Of a DNA stretch of 64,000 bases, positions 8,575 to 17,710 are shown piece by piece (position 1 is the stretch's first letter; each line of letters begins with the position of its first letter). The notes under the pieces were generated by a model. That model searched no databases and was not told where the DNA came from. It saw only the letters and a program-made list of their open reading frames with translations. Source of the stretch: Pseudomonas brassicacearum subsp. neoaurantiaca (lineage in GTDB: Bacteria; Pseudomonadota; Gammaproteobacteria; Pseudomonadales; Pseudomonadaceae); the NCBI RefSeq assembly GCF_013608025.1, contig NZ_VDLV01000044.1, positions 10,435-74,434 of the forward strand, in the 5' to 3' direction. Made by a program: the position numbers and the translations under genes.

Positions 8575-9234
8575 TTATTTCCAGGTATGGATTGGCCACC
8601 CAGCCGACTCGGCATGGGCCTTCAACACCTGGTCCGGGTTCACCACATGCGGATGATCCACCCGCAGCAACAACGGCAGGTCATTGCGAGAATCGGAATA
8701 GAAGCTCGCACCTTCGAGGTTCTCCTCTTCTGCGTCCAGCCAATCCAGCAGCCGGGCGATCTTGCCTTCGCGGTAGGTCAGGGTGCCCACGGTCTTGCCG
8801 CTGTAAACCCCGTGGGCCACTTCAAGTTCGATTGCGAGGATTTCATCAATTCCCAGACGTTCGGCGATCGGCTTGACCAGGTGCGTGCCCGAAGCCGAGA
8901 TCACCAGGATCCGGTCGCCGGCCTTGCGGTGTTCGGCGATGGCCTTGGTGGCGTCGCTGAAGATGATCGGCTCGATGAAATCTTCCACCCACGGCGACAC
9001 CAGGTGCTCGATTTCCTCCGGCGTGCGGCCGATCATCGGTTCCAGGCTGAAGTCCATGTACTCTTCCATACGCAGCTTGCCGTGGCTGTAGGCGTCCATC
9101 AGCTCATTGTTGCGGCGCATGAACGACTCGGGATCGACCCAGCCCAGGCGTCCCATCTGTTCGCTCCAGAGGGTGGCGCAGTCGCCGTGGATCAGGGTTT
9201 CGTCCAGATCAAAAATTGCCAGGGCCATCAGCAC
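8575..9234 (-). CDS. HAD-IB family hydrolase, SerB-like phosphatase
   Basis: A 219-residue phosphatase of the phosphoserine-phosphatase-like IB group. Motif I is FDLDETL (Asp9 nucleophile, Asp11), motif II LVISASG, motif IV YSDSRNDLPLL. The substrate cannot be read from sequence. It is the last gene of the ABC importer operon, 40 bases after the ATPase, so it may take phosphate off a substrate that the system delivers. The start could be GTG 9234 or ATG 9228; AGAAGGA just upstream serves either. Proteins of this type are sometimes named as histidinol-phosphatase-like, which context does not support. Confidence 0.85.
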   Translation of the reverse strand: MLMALAIFDLDETLIHGDCATLWSEQMGRLGWVDPESFMRRNNELMDAYSHGKLRMEEYMDFSLEPMIGRTPEEIEHLVSPWVEDFIEPIIFSDATKAIAEHRKAGDRILVISASGTHLVKPIAERLGIDEILAIELEVAHGVYSGKTVGTLTYREGKIARLLDWLDAEEENLEGASFYSDSRNDLPLLLRVDHPHVVNPDQVLKAHAESAGWPIHTWK

Positions 9235-9274
9235 GTTTTCCTTCTCAAGATCAGCTTCAAAATCAACAAAGCCG

Positions 9275-10264
9275 TCAGGCTACCTCACACAGGGCCGACG
9301 GATCGATGGAAAGTGCCAAACGAGCACCATCGGGGTGCAGATCGGCGGCCGAGCGATTGAGCACATCCACCACCAGTTCCACGCCACGGGCCTCGACCCG
9401 GTAGCGGATCACGTTGCCCAGCAGGCTGTGGCTGCGGATCAGCGCATCGGGTTCGCCGTTGCGACTCAGTTCGATGGCTTCCGGGCGAATGGCGATGCGA
9501 GCGTTCACCGGGCGCTGCAGCAGCTTGGTGGCGCTGTCGGCGTCCAGCAGGTTGTAGTTGCCGATGAAACCAGCGGCAAACACATCGACTGGCGCGGTGT
9601 AGAGGGTCTCGGCGTCGCCGCTCTGTACGATCTTTCCCTGGTTCATCAGGAAAATCCGGTCAGACATGGTCAGGGCTTCCTCCTGATCGTGTGTGACGAA
9701 GATCGTGGTCAGCCCCAACTCCCGTTGGATCTGTCGGATCTGCTCGCGCAAGTGCTTGCGAATCCGTGCATCCAGGGCCGACAACGGCTCGTCCAGCAAC
9801 AACAGGCGGGGCCGCGTGACCAAGGAGCGCGCCAGGGCCACGCGCTGGCATTGGCCGCCGGACAGTTGATGGGGGTAGCGCGCTGCAAAGTCGTGCAGCT
9901 CCACTAGGCGCAGGATTTCCAGCACCCGCTGACGGCTGTCCGAGGCGTCGACCTTTTGCATGCGCAGGCCGAAGGCAACGTTCTGCTCCACGGTCATGTT
10001 CGGGAACAACGCGTAGCTCTGGAAAACCATGCCGATCCCGCGTTTCTGTGGGCTCAGTGGGACGATGTCCTGGCCGTCCAGCAGGATCTTGCCGTCATCC
10101 ACCGCCGTCAGACCGGCGATGCAGCGCAACAGCGTGGACTTGCCGCAGCCGGAAGGTCCGAGAAGGGTGACGAATTCACCTTTGTGAATCTCACAGTTGA
10201 TGTCGCTGAACACCGGCGTGCCGGCGTAGCTTTTCTGCAGGTGTTGGACGCTGACGTAGCTCAT
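9275..10264 (-). CDS. ABC importer ATP-binding protein (PotA/PhnT-like)
   Basis: The 329-residue ATPase of a spermidine/putrescine, iron or phosphonate-type importer. Walker A is GPSGCGKST (about residues 36-44), the signature LSGGQ, Walker B LLLLDEPLSALD, and the switch His is in VTHDQEEAL. A C-terminal TOBE-like region follows. The order of solute-binding protein, phosphatase, two permeases, ATPase and HAD hydrolase suggests import of a phosphorus-containing organic solute such as a phosphonate (AEP-type) or phosphodiester; this is inference. Its ATG overlaps the end of the second permease by four bases. Confidence 0.9.
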   Translation of the reverse strand: MSYVSVQHLQKSYAGTPVFSDINCEIHKGEFVTLLGPSGCGKSTLLRCIAGLTAVDDGKILLDGQDIVPLSPQKRGIGMVFQSYALFPNMTVEQNVAFGLRMQKVDASDSRQRVLEILRLVELHDFAARYPHQLSGGQCQRVALARSLVTRPRLLLLDEPLSALDARIRKHLREQIRQIQRELGLTTIFVTHDQEEALTMSDRIFLMNQGKIVQSGDAETLYTAPVDVFAAGFIGNYNLLDADSATKLLQRPVNARIAIRPEAIELSRNGEPDALIRSHSLLGNVIRYRVEARGVELVVDVLNRSAADLHPDGARLALSIDPSALCEVA

Positions 10265-11061
10265 TGGCTTTTGTCCTTGTTCAAGATGTTGGCCGCCCAG
10301 GTCAGGACCAGTACGAAGAAGAAATAGGAAATCACCAGCGCACTGGTGAAGTGGCCGCTGCTGTTGCGCATGTTGTTCAGGTACACCTGCAGGGTTTCAT
10401 AGCGGGTGCCGACGAGGATGTTGGCAAACACGAACTCGCCAAACAGGAACGAGAAGGACAGCAGCAACGCCACCATCAGGCCCTTGCGCAGGTTCGGCAG
10501 CACCACCAGCAGCGCGGCCTGGAAGGTGCTGGCGCCGAGCAGTTGGGCGGCGTCCATCAGGTCGCGCAGGTTGATGGCTTGCAGGTTGTTGGTGATCGCC
10601 CGGTACATGAACGGCAGGGCAACGGTGAAATAGCAGCCGATCAGGATCCACGGTGTGCCGACCATCGCCAGCGGCCCGGAGCCATAAAGTTGCAGCAGCC
10701 CCACCGACGACACCACCGGCGGCACCGCGAAGGGCAGCAGGATCAGGATGTTCATCAGCGCATCGAGTTTCGGGAAGTGGTAATGCACCACGAACAGCAG
10801 CGGCAGTATCAGCACCACCGAGAGCACCAGCGCCCCCACACAGACGATCAGCGATTGGCCGAAGGCATGGAGGAAGCGTGGATCGCTCCACAACTGCACA
10901 TACCACTTGAGGGTGAAGCCGCTGGGCAACACGGTGGCCGACCAACTGCTGGCGATGGAATAGATCAGCGTGCCTGCCAATGGCAACAGCAGGACGGCAA
11001 ACAACAAGTACACCACCGTCCGGTGATAGAAGCCGGCAGGACCCGATTCAGCGCGAGACAT
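10261..11061 (-). CDS. ABC importer permease 2 (PotC/PhnV-like)
   Basis: A 266-residue inner-membrane permease with six predicted helices. The EAA-type coupling loop is near DAAQLLGASTFQAALLVVLP (about residues 165-185). It pairs with the permease encoded just before it, overlapping that gene by 14 bases, and overlaps the ATPase gene by four, so translation is coupled through the operon. The family is that of the polyamine, iron(III) and 2-aminoethylphosphonate importers. Confidence 0.9.
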   Translation of the reverse strand: MSRAESGPAGFYHRTVVYLLFAVLLLPLAGTLIYSIASSWSATVLPSGFTLKWYVQLWSDPRFLHAFGQSLIVCVGALVLSVVLILPLLFVVHYHFPKLDALMNILILLPFAVPPVVSSVGLLQLYGSGPLAMVGTPWILIGCYFTVALPFMYRAITNNLQAINLRDLMDAAQLLGASTFQAALLVVLPNLRKGLMVALLLSFSFLFGEFVFANILVGTRYETLQVYLNNMRNSSGHFTSALVISYFFFVLVLTWAANILNKDKSQ

Positions 11062-11893
11062 GGTAGCTCCTCTTGAGCAGCAACTGATGGACGACGGTCA
11101 CCAGGGTCATCAACGCCACCAGCACCACGGCCAGGGCGCTGGCCATGTTCGGGTCGAGGGAAATGTCGCCGGAGACCATGGCCGCGATGCGTATCGGCAA
11201 CACGTTGAAGTTGCCGGTGGTCAGCGCATAGACCGTCGCGTAGGCGCCGAGGGCGTTGGCCAGCAGGATCACGAACGTGCCCAGCAGCGCCGGGGTCAGC
11301 ACCGGCAAGCCGATGTGCCGCCAGAACTGCCAACCGTTGGCGCCGAGCAGCGAGGCGGACTCGCGCCAGTCTTCACGCAGCGCGTCGAAGGCCGGGTAGA
11401 GCAGCAGCACGCCCAGGGGAATCTGGAAATAGGTGTAGAGGATGATCAGCCCGGTTTTCGAGTACAGGTTGAAATCCTCGATGATCCCCGCCTGCTTGAG
11501 CATGATCGTGATGCTGCCGTTGAATCCCAGCAGGATGATGAAGGCGAAGGCCAGGGGCACGCCGGCGAAGTTGCTGGTCATGTTGGCGAATGCGTTGACG
11601 AAGTTGCGCAGCCGCGAATCGACCCGGCGCAGGGAATAGCTGCCGAGCACGGCGATGACGATGCCGAACACGCTGGACCAGAAACTGATTTCCAGGCTGT
11701 GCTGGATTGCTTGGCGGTAAAACTTCGAACTGAAGATCTTGCTGAAGTTGGCTAGGCCCCAGCCGAACTCTTCCGATTCCAGGCTGTTGACCAGCACCCA
11801 CAGCAGCGGGGCGATCTGGAACACGATGAAGAAAATCGCGAAGGGCACCAGGCACAACGCTGCCAGCCATTTGCCGCGCGTCATGGCGTTCAC
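11048..11893 (-). CDS. ABC importer permease 1 (PotB/PhnU-like)
   Basis: A 281-residue inner-membrane permease with six helices. The coupling loop is SASLLGANGWQFWRHIGLPV (about residues 180-200). I place the start at GTG 11893, which overlaps the TGA of the phosphatase gene in a GTGA arrangement and has AGGAG eight bases upstream; ATG 11884 is the alternative. The open frame reaches 11959 but its first 22 codons lie inside the phosphatase gene. It forms the channel with permease 2. Confidence 0.9.
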   Translation of the reverse strand: MNAMTRGKWLAALCLVPFAIFFIVFQIAPLLWVLVNSLESEEFGWGLANFSKIFSSKFYRQAIQHSLEISFWSSVFGIVIAVLGSYSLRRVDSRLRNFVNAFANMTSNFAGVPLAFAFIILLGFNGSITIMLKQAGIIEDFNLYSKTGLIILYTYFQIPLGVLLLYPAFDALREDWRESASLLGANGWQFWRHIGLPVLTPALLGTFVILLANALGAYATVYALTTGNFNVLPIRIAAMVSGDISLDPNMASALAVVLVALMTLVTVVHQLLLKRSYHVSR

Positions 11894-12696
11894 TTGAGCA
11901 ACTCCTGGCAATAGGGTTTGTCGTGGGCGATGCCGAGCAACTGGCAAATCGTGCCGCACAACTCGGTCTGCCGAGGGGCAGCGTTGGCGTCCAGGCTGAA
12001 ACCATCCCCGAGGACAAACAGCGGCACCTCCCGTTCTTCCGCCAGTAGGCCGTTGTGGGAGCGGTCGTTGTTCATACCATGGTCGGACGTCACCAGCACC
12101 TGATAACCGGCGTCGAGCCAGGCTTGCAGGTAGACCGCCAGGTTGATGTCGGCCGAGCGGGCGCTGTTGCGGTATTGCGGCGTATCGAGGCCATGTTTGT
12201 GGCCGGCGTCATCGATGTTCATCGGGTGCACCAGCAGGAAGTTCGGCAAGTAACGTTGGCGCAGGTGTTCGGCGTCGGCGAACAGATGGGAATCGGGGTA
12301 GTGGTCATTCCAGTAGAAATACCCGTACTGAATCGGCAGGTCGGGGTTTTCGGTATGACGATCACGACCGGCGACGAAGGGTGAAACGTTGTAGAGCTCA
12401 CTGACCCAATGGTAGGCCGCGGCTGCGGTACTCAGGCCGGCCTCGGTGGCGTAATGGAAAATGCTGCGCTGGTTCGACAGACGCGAGACATCGTTGTGCA
12501 CGATCCCGCTGTCGATGGGCACGACGCCGGTGAGGATGCATTCGTAGAGCGGGCGGGACAGGGCGGGCAGTTCACATTCCAGTTTGTAGAGCGCCGCGCG
12601 TCCTGCGCCGACATACGCCTGCAAATGTCCCATGGCATGTCGGGCAACCTCGTAGTTGAGGCCGTCGAGCACTACCAGGATGACGTTGTGCTTCAT
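11890..12696 (-). CDS. Alkaline-phosphatase-superfamily phosphodiesterase/phosphatase
   Basis: A 268-residue enzyme of the nucleotide pyrophosphatase/phosphodiesterase branch. Visible metal-site features are Asp11 in VLDG, a likely nucleophile Ser47 in ALSRPLYE..LTG, a HPMNIDDAGHKHG segment and SDHGMN near residue 207. It has no signal peptide, so it acts in the cytoplasm after import. It stands between the solute-binding protein and the permeases of one operon, which argues that the transported compound is a phosphate ester or phosphonate cleaved inside the cell. It is shorter than classical NPP enzymes. The exact substrate is unknown. Confidence 0.85.
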   Translation of the reverse strand: MKHNVILVVLDGLNYEVARHAMGHLQAYVGAGRAALYKLECELPALSRPLYECILTGVVPIDSGIVHNDVSRLSNQRSIFHYATEAGLSTAAAAYHWVSELYNVSPFVAGRDRHTENPDLPIQYGYFYWNDHYPDSHLFADAEHLRQRYLPNFLLVHPMNIDDAGHKHGLDTPQYRNSARSADINLAVYLQAWLDAGYQVLVTSDHGMNNDRSHNGLLAEEREVPLFVLGDGFSLDANAAPRQTELCGTICQLLGIAHDKPYCQELLK

Positions 12697-12750
12697 GGGG
12701 ACCGGGACTCCGGACAGAAACCAGAAACCCCGGATTCACCAAGCTTCCAA

Positions 12751-12839
12751 TGTGGGAGCGAGCTTGCTCGCGATTGCGGTCTGCCGGCCAAAGATAATTG
12801 ACCTGACACTCCCTCATCGCGAGCAAGCTCGCTCCCACA
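12751..12839. repeat. REPIN, class A inverted pair
   Basis: Two class A REPs facing across 41 bases, placed inside the operon between the solute-binding-protein gene and the phosphatase gene. A stem there could stabilise the upstream part of the message. Confidence 0.9.
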
Positions 12840-12877
12840 ATGGGATCAACGGTGATCCGGGAGCGGGAGCTAGCGCC

Positions 12878-13945
12878 TCACTTCATCTCGACGATGACTT
12901 CTTCGTTCCACATTTGCGGCAGAGCCTTGGAAGTCTTCTCCCACGCGTCCGCATCCTTGATCGGGGTCACGCCTTTGTACTGCTCGTTCGGCAGCAGCTT
13001 GGCCTTGACCTCTTCCGGCAGCTTCAGGTGCTCGGCGCGGATCGGGCGGGCGTTGCCCTTGGCGAGGTTGATCTGGCCAGCGTCGCTGAAGATGTACTCG
13101 CGGGTCAGCTTGGCAGCGTTCGGGTGCTTGGCGTATTTGTTGATGATGGTGGTGTAGCCGGAGATCACCGAACCGTCGGATGGGATCAGCACCACGTAGT
13201 CATCCGGGTTGGCCATCTTGGCCTTGTAGCTCAGGCCGTTGAAGTCCCAGACCACGCCGACTTCGACTTCGCCTTTTTCCATGGTCGCGATGGTCGGGTT
13301 GGCCATGGACAGGCGTCCTTGCTTGGCGATGTCGGCAAACATCAACAGCGCTGGCTTGATGTTCTTCTCGTTGCCGCCGCTGGCCAGGGCTGCGGCCAGT
13401 ACGCCGTTGGCCGCCTGGGCCGCGGTGCTCACGTCACCAATCGAAACCTTGTATTTGCCGGATTTCAGGTCAGCCCATTTGGTCGGCACTTCGGAACCGT
13501 GCAGCAGCTTCTTGTTGACGATGAACGCGATGGTGCCGGTGTAGGCCAGGGCCCAATTGCCGTCCTTGTCCTTGGCCCAATCTGGCACTTGTTCCCAGGT
13601 ACTTGGCTTGTAGGGTTGGACCACGCCCTGCTTGACCGCGATCGGGCCGAAGGCGGCACCGACGTCGCCGATGTCGGCGCTGGCGTTGTCTTTCTCGGCG
13701 GCGAACTTGGCGATTTCCTGGGCCGAACTCATGTCGGTGTCGATGTGCTTCAACCCGTAGTTCTTGGCCAGGTCTTCCCAGGTACCTTTCCAGTTTGCCC
13801 AGTCATCGGGCATGCCGACGCTGTTCACGGCGCCTTCCGCTTTCGCAGCGGCTTCCAACGTTTTCAGATCGGTGTCAGCAGCCATGGCGGCGGTGCACAT
13901 GGCAATGGTCGAGCCTAACAGTGATGCCAGGAAAAGCTGTTTCAT
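12878..13945 (-). CDS. ABC importer periplasmic solute-binding protein
   Basis: A 355-residue exported protein with a signal peptide (MKQLFLASLLGSTIAMCTAAMAA). It belongs to the group of binding proteins for spermidine/putrescine, iron and 2-aminoethylphosphonate. It is the first gene of the operon and is separated from the phosphatase gene by a REPIN, as is common when the binding protein must be made in excess. A TGGTCTAG-type operator lies 46 bases before its ATG, facing the divergent GntR gene. The ligand is inferred only from the phosphatase genes in the operon. Confidence 0.88.
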   Translation of the reverse strand: MKQLFLASLLGSTIAMCTAAMAADTDLKTLEAAAKAEGAVNSVGMPDDWANWKGTWEDLAKNYGLKHIDTDMSSAQEIAKFAAEKDNASADIGDVGAAFGPIAVKQGVVQPYKPSTWEQVPDWAKDKDGNWALAYTGTIAFIVNKKLLHGSEVPTKWADLKSGKYKVSIGDVSTAAQAANGVLAAALASGGNEKNIKPALLMFADIAKQGRLSMANPTIATMEKGEVEVGVVWDFNGLSYKAKMANPDDYVVLIPSDGSVISGYTTIINKYAKHPNAAKLTREYIFSDAGQINLAKGNARPIRAEHLKLPEEVKAKLLPNEQYKGVTPIKDADAWEKTSKALPQMWNEEVIVEMK

Positions 13946-13990
13946 CCGAAGCTCCTATGGGCGTTTTCAACGCTGCGATTGCGGTTGTGT

Positions 13991-14002
13991 TGGTCTAGGT
14001 CA
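13991..14002. promoter_or_regulatory. HutC/GntR-type operator near the importer operon
   Basis: TGGTCTAGGTCA, close to the TGGTCTAGACCA palindrome bound by GntR regulators of the HutC group (DasR, NagR/YvoA type). It sits 46 bases upstream of the solute-binding-protein start. Confidence 0.6.
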
Positions 14003-14269
14003 GCAATACCTGAGCCAATGTAGGCGGGTCCCATGACATTTTGATGTCGGTGGGACGTTCGCCAGCAATCGTCGGGCTCGCGGAGGGTCGCTGTGGGATA
14101 AGCGTAGACCATGAGTAACCGCCTGATCTGAAAGGCCTTGGCCGTGTATTTGCAAGCGCATGTGTTGACCGTTCGGCGGTTGTGTCATCTATCAGTCATG
14201 CGCAGTGCCTAGGCTTGCAGGCATGAGACGTGGATCGATGCGGCATCGAATCCTGCCCCGAAACAGTGC

Positions 14270-14281
14270 TGGTCTAGTCCA
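14270..14281. promoter_or_regulatory. HutC/GntR-type operator at the regulator gene
   Basis: TGGTCTAGTCCA, a second copy of the motif, ends 14 bases before the regulator ATG, as expected for autoregulation. The 350-base gap from 13946 to 14295 holds these two sites and the divergent promoters; I see nothing else in it. Confidence 0.6.
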
Positions 14282-14295
14282 GATAGGTAACGTTG

Positions 14296-15021
14296 ATGCG
14301 TGTTGAAACAACCAAAGCGGTGACAACCATCGGGCAAGTCCTGCAAGAGCAGCTTGACCACGGCTTGCTGGCGCCGGGCAGCAAGTTGCCGGCCGAGCGC
14401 AAGTTGAGCGAGTTGTTCGGGACCACGCGGATTACCGTGCGCGAGGCGCTGTTGCAGCTCGAGGCACAAGGGCAGATCTACCGGGAGGAGCGCCGGGGCT
14501 GGTTTGTCTCACCGCCACGGCTGGCTTACAACCTGATGCAACGTAGCCATTTCCATGCGATGGTCGCCGCCCAAGGCCGGGCGCCGTCTACCCAGGTGAT
14601 TTCGGCCCGCCTGCAACCCGCCTCCGCGGCGGTCTGTGCCTGGCTGCAACTGCCGGCGCTGTCCAGCGTCATCCAGATCTGTCGCGCCCGGCGCATCGAT
14701 GAGCGATTGGTGCTGTACGTCGAGCACTACCTGAATCCGGCGTATTTCCCGGGCATCCTCGACTTTGACCTCAACCAGTCCATGACCGAGCTGTATGCGC
14801 GCCATTACGACCTGCATTACGGTCGGGTGAAATTCGAGATCGTGCCGACCTCGCTACAACCTGGAGCGGCAGCGGCCCTGAAAGTATCGGTCGGCAGCCC
14901 CGGGCTTCGGATTGCGCGGGTCAACTATGACCAGCACCAACGGCTGATCGATTGCGACCTGGAGTTCTGGCGGCACGACGCGATTCACGTCGGCGTGGAC
15001 GTGCCGGAGCAACCGGCCTGA
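14296..15021 (+). CDS. GntR family transcriptional regulator, HutC subfamily (UTRA domain)
   Basis: A 241-residue regulator. The winged helix-turn-helix is at residues 10-75 (LAPGSKLPAERKLSELFGTTRITVREAL), followed by a UTRA ligand-binding domain of about 140 residues. It is divergent from the ABC importer operon, and TGGTCTAG-type sites lie next to both genes, so it most likely represses that operon and itself until a ligand related to the imported solute binds. PhnF and phosphonate regulators are of this subfamily. ATG 14296 is preferred over TTG 14293. Confidence 0.9.
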   Translation: MRVETTKAVTTIGQVLQEQLDHGLLAPGSKLPAERKLSELFGTTRITVREALLQLEAQGQIYREERRGWFVSPPRLAYNLMQRSHFHAMVAAQGRAPSTQVISARLQPASAAVCAWLQLPALSSVIQICRARRIDERLVLYVEHYLNPAYFPGILDFDLNQSMTELYARHYDLHYGRVKFEIVPTSLQPGAAAALKVSVGSPGLRIARVNYDQHQRLIDCDLEFWRHDAIHVGVDVPEQPA

Positions 15022-15027
15022 GGCTGT

Positions 15028-15210
15028 TCAGGAGGATTCGTTGAGTTTCGCCAGGATCCTGAACAATACCGTCGCGAGGATCAGCAACATGCCGATCCAC
15101 ATGGCGAACACCCCGACGTTCTTGTCGCGGAAATTGAAGCCGATGGCCAGCAGGATCATGCCGGCGATGATGGGCACCAGCATGGCGTTGAACGAGGACA
15201 TGGAGATCAT
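15028..15210 (-). CDS. Small two-helix membrane protein
   Basis: A 60-residue protein with two hydrophobic segments (about 10-25 and 35-52), separated by FRDKN. AAGG eight bases before ATG 15210 supports that start. No family is recognised. It is convergent with the GntR gene, seven bases apart. Confidence 0.6.
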   Translation of the reverse strand: MISMSSFNAMLVPIIAGMILLAIGFNFRDKNVGVFAMWIGMLLILATVLFRILAKLNESS

Positions 15211-15313
15211 GGCGACAGCCTTGTCGGGGAGGATAAGGTCAGTCTAGTTGGGGTTTGGCTGGGGTGGGCTGATGTGTGTCAGCACACCCTGCCAGTCTTG
15301 AGGCGGATGCAGT

Positions 15314-15421
15314 TGTGGCGAGGGAGCTTGCTCCCGCTGGGTGGCGCAGCCGCCCCAAATTGCAACTGAAGCAGATTTGCCAGTGCTGCGCACTGGAGCG
15401 GGAGCAAGCTCCCTCGCCACA
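15314..15421. repeat. REP pair, class B
   Basis: Facing copies of the GGCGAGGGAGCTTGCTCCCGC class, ending six bases before the apeB stop codon region. Confidence 0.85.
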
Positions 15422-15426
15422 AAGGT

Positions 15427-16716
15427 TCAGGGCAGCTCGCGACTCGCATAGAACGCGCTCAGCACTTTCACCAGGTGCGCCAGGTCATGGCTGCCGCACA
15501 GTTCGCGGATCGAATGCATGGCGAAGGTCGGCAGGCCGATGTCCACCGTGCGCACGCCCAGTTGGCTGGCGGTGATCGGGCCGATGGTCGAGCCGCAGCC
15601 CATGTCGCTGCGTACCACGAAGCTCTGCACCGGTACTTCCTCGGCCATGCACAGGTGGCGGAAGAATCCGGCGGTTTCGCTGTTGGTGGCGTAGCGCTGG
15701 TTGCTGTTGACCTTGATCACCGGCCCGGCGTTGAGCTTGGGACCGTGGTTGGCGTCGTGCTTGTCGGCGTAGTTGGGGTGAACACCGTGGGCGTTGTCGG
15801 CCGAGACCAGCAAGGATTTCTGAATGGCGCGTACGAATTCTTCGCCTTCGGGCAGCAGGCGGCGCAGGGTCTGTTCGAGCATCGGACCGTCGGCACCGCA
15901 GGCCGAGGTCGAGCCGACTTCTTCGTGGTCGTTGCACACCAGCACGCAGGTTTCTTCGGTGTCGGCGGTCAGCAAGGCTTGCAGGCCGGCGTAGCACGAC
16001 AACAGGTTATCCAGGCGCGCGCCGGCGATGAAGTCGCCATGCAAACCAACGACGGCGGCACTTTGGGTGTCATAAAAGCTCAGCTCGTAGTCGAGCACCA
16101 CGTCGGCGTTCAGGCCATGTTCGCGGGCCAATTGGTCGGTGAGCACCGCGCGGAAATCGACGCGCTCGTCGCCGGCGAACTGGGCGAGGATCGGTGGCAG
16201 TTCATTCTGGGCATTGATTGCCCAACCTTGATTGGCTTCACGATTGAGGTGGATGGCCAGGTTCGGAATGGTAGCGATCGGCGCCTTGAAATCGATCAAC
16301 TGGCTTTCGACCTTGCCATCACGGCGGAAGGTCACGCGGCCGGCCAAGGACAGGTCGCGGTCGAACCACGGCGCCAGCAACGCGCCGCCGTAGACTTCCA
16401 CGCCCAGTTGCCAGAATCCGTGGCGCTGCAGTTCGGGCTGCGGCTTGACCCGCAGGCAAGGGCTGTCGGTGTGGGCGCCGACCAGGCGGATGCCGTCGTG
16501 CAGCGGTGAGTTGCGGCCCAACTTGAAGGCGATGATCGAGGAATCGTTGCGCGTGATGTAGTAACGACCGTTGGCCTCGGTGGCCCAGGTTTCGCGCTCG
16601 TCAAGCCGCTGGTAACCCGCCGCCTCCAGGCGCTGGGCAAGGCTGGCGGTGGCATGGAACGGGGTGGGGGAGGCCTTGAGGAAATCGATCAGGCCCTGGT
16701 TCAACTCTGCGCGCAT
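15427..16716 (-). CDS. apeB: M18 family aminopeptidase
   Basis: A 429-residue cytosolic zinc aminopeptidase of the M18 (aspartyl aminopeptidase) family, acting on N-terminal residues of peptides. Metal and catalytic motifs are [13 protein letters not shown] (about residues 80-92), [16 protein letters not shown] (about 260-275) and the C-terminal [14 protein letters not shown] with a zinc-ligand His. The length matches Pseudomonas ApeB. It stands alone, flanked on both sides by class B REP pairs. Confidence 0.95.
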   Translation of the reverse strand: MRAELNQGLIDFLKASPTPFHATASLAQRLEAAGYQRLDERETWATEANGRYYITRNDSSIIAFKLGRNSPLHDGIRLVGAHTDSPCLRVKPQPELQRHGFWQLGVEVYGGALLAPWFDRDLSLAGRVTFRRDGKVESQLIDFKAPIATIPNLAIHLNREANQGWAINAQNELPPILAQFAGDERVDFRAVLTDQLAREHGLNADVVLDYELSFYDTQSAAVVGLHGDFIAGARLDNLLSCYAGLQALLTADTEETCVLVCNDHEEVGSTSACGADGPMLEQTLRRLLPEGEEFVRAIQKSLLVSADNAHGVHPNYADKHDANHGPKLNAGPVIKVNSNQRYATNSETAGFFRHLCMAEEVPVQSFVVRSDMGCGSTIGPITASQLGVRTVDIGLPTFAMHSIRELCGSHDLAHLVKVLSAFYASRELP

Positions 16717-16786
16717 AAGTAACTCCAGACAGCGATGGGCGGGAGTTTACCGTATTAGCAGCGTAGGTGAGCATTCCAGGCGGAAC

Positions 16787-16877
16787 TGTGGCGAGGGAGC
16801 TTGCTCCCGCTGGACTGCGCAGCAGGCCCAAAAAGGGGTCGCTACGCAACCCAGCGGGAGCAAGCTCCCTCGCCACA
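16787..16877. repeat. REP pair, class B
   Basis: Facing arms GTGGCGAGGGAGC and GCTCCCTCGCCAC with inner CAGCGGGAGC, between apeB and rluA. The remainder of the 177-base gap holds the apeB leader. Confidence 0.85.
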
Positions 16878-16893
16878 GTGTCGGAGGTGTTTT

Positions 16894-17529
16894 TCAGAAC
16901 GGTGCCGGGCACTCGAAGCGCAGGCGCTCGCCGCTTTGCGGATGGGTAAAGCTGAGCATGCTGGCGTGCAGGCACAGGCGTGGCCAGGCGGCCAGGGCTT
17001 GCGGGTGGGCGTAGAGCCCGTCGCCCAGCAAAGGATGGCCGATGGAGAGCATGTGCACGCGCAACTGGTGCGAACGTCCCGTGATTGGCGTCAGCTCGAC
17101 CCGGCACCAGTCGCCACAGCGTTCCAGCACGCGCCAGAACGTCAATGCGTGCTTGCCCTGTTCATGGTCAACCACGTGGCGGGGCTTGGTCGGCGGGTCA
17201 TAGCGCAAGGGCAGGTCGATGCTGCCGCTGTCCAGTTCCGGTTGCCCCCAGCACAATGCGGTGTAGGCTTTTTCGGTTTCTCGATCATGAAACTGCCGTG
17301 ACAGTTCGCGATGAGTGTCGGGGTCGCGGGCCAGCAGGATGATGCCGGAGGTTTCCCAGTCCAGCCGGTGCACGATTCGTGCTTCCGGGTAGCCGTTTTC
17401 CTGCAGGCGAGTGATCAGGCAGTCCTTGTTGTCATCGGCCCGGCCGGGCACGGAGAGCAGCAGGGTCGGCTTGTCGACCACCAGTACGGCGGCGTCCTGG
17501 TGGATGATGCGGATGTTGGACAGGGGCAT
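16894..17529 (-). CDS. rluA: Pseudouridine synthase RluA (23S rRNA U746 / tRNA U32 type)
   Basis: A 211-residue RluA-family enzyme that converts uridine to pseudouridine; the short length without an S4 domain fits RluA, which is dual-specific for 23S rRNA and tRNA in E. coli. The catalytic motif is RIVHRLDWETSGIILLA, with the catalytic Asp in HRLD at about residue 61. ITGRSHQLRVHM is the second conserved block. The open frame runs back to 17787 but that part crosses a REPIN and is not coding; ATG 17529 matches the family start. Confidence 0.92.
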   Translation of the reverse strand: MPLSNIRIIHQDAAVLVVDKPTLLLSVPGRADDNKDCLITRLQENGYPEARIVHRLDWETSGIILLARDPDTHRELSRQFHDRETEKAYTALCWGQPELDSGSIDLPLRYDPPTKPRHVVDHEQGKHALTFWRVLERCGDWCRVELTPITGRSHQLRVHMLSIGHPLLGDGLYAHPQALAAWPRLCLHASMLSFTHPQSGERLRFECPAPF

Positions 17530-17577
17530 TGAAAACAGTCTCGTTACAAACGCCAACGGCGGCTCGGCCCCAGCTTT

Positions 17578-17666
17578 TGTGGGAGCGGGCTTGCTCGCGA
17601 AGACGGCGGCACATTCAAGATCAATGTGCCTGAAAAACCGCTTTCGCGAGCAAGCCCGCTCCCACA
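17578..17666. repeat. REPIN, class A variant
   Basis: Facing arms of the GTGGGAGCGGGCTTGCTCGCG variant, between minE and rluA. Confidence 0.88.
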
Positions 17667-17710
17667 ATAAGGCTGTGGGGGCCGAGCCGCCGTGGCTCCA
17701 GCCGGGTCGA

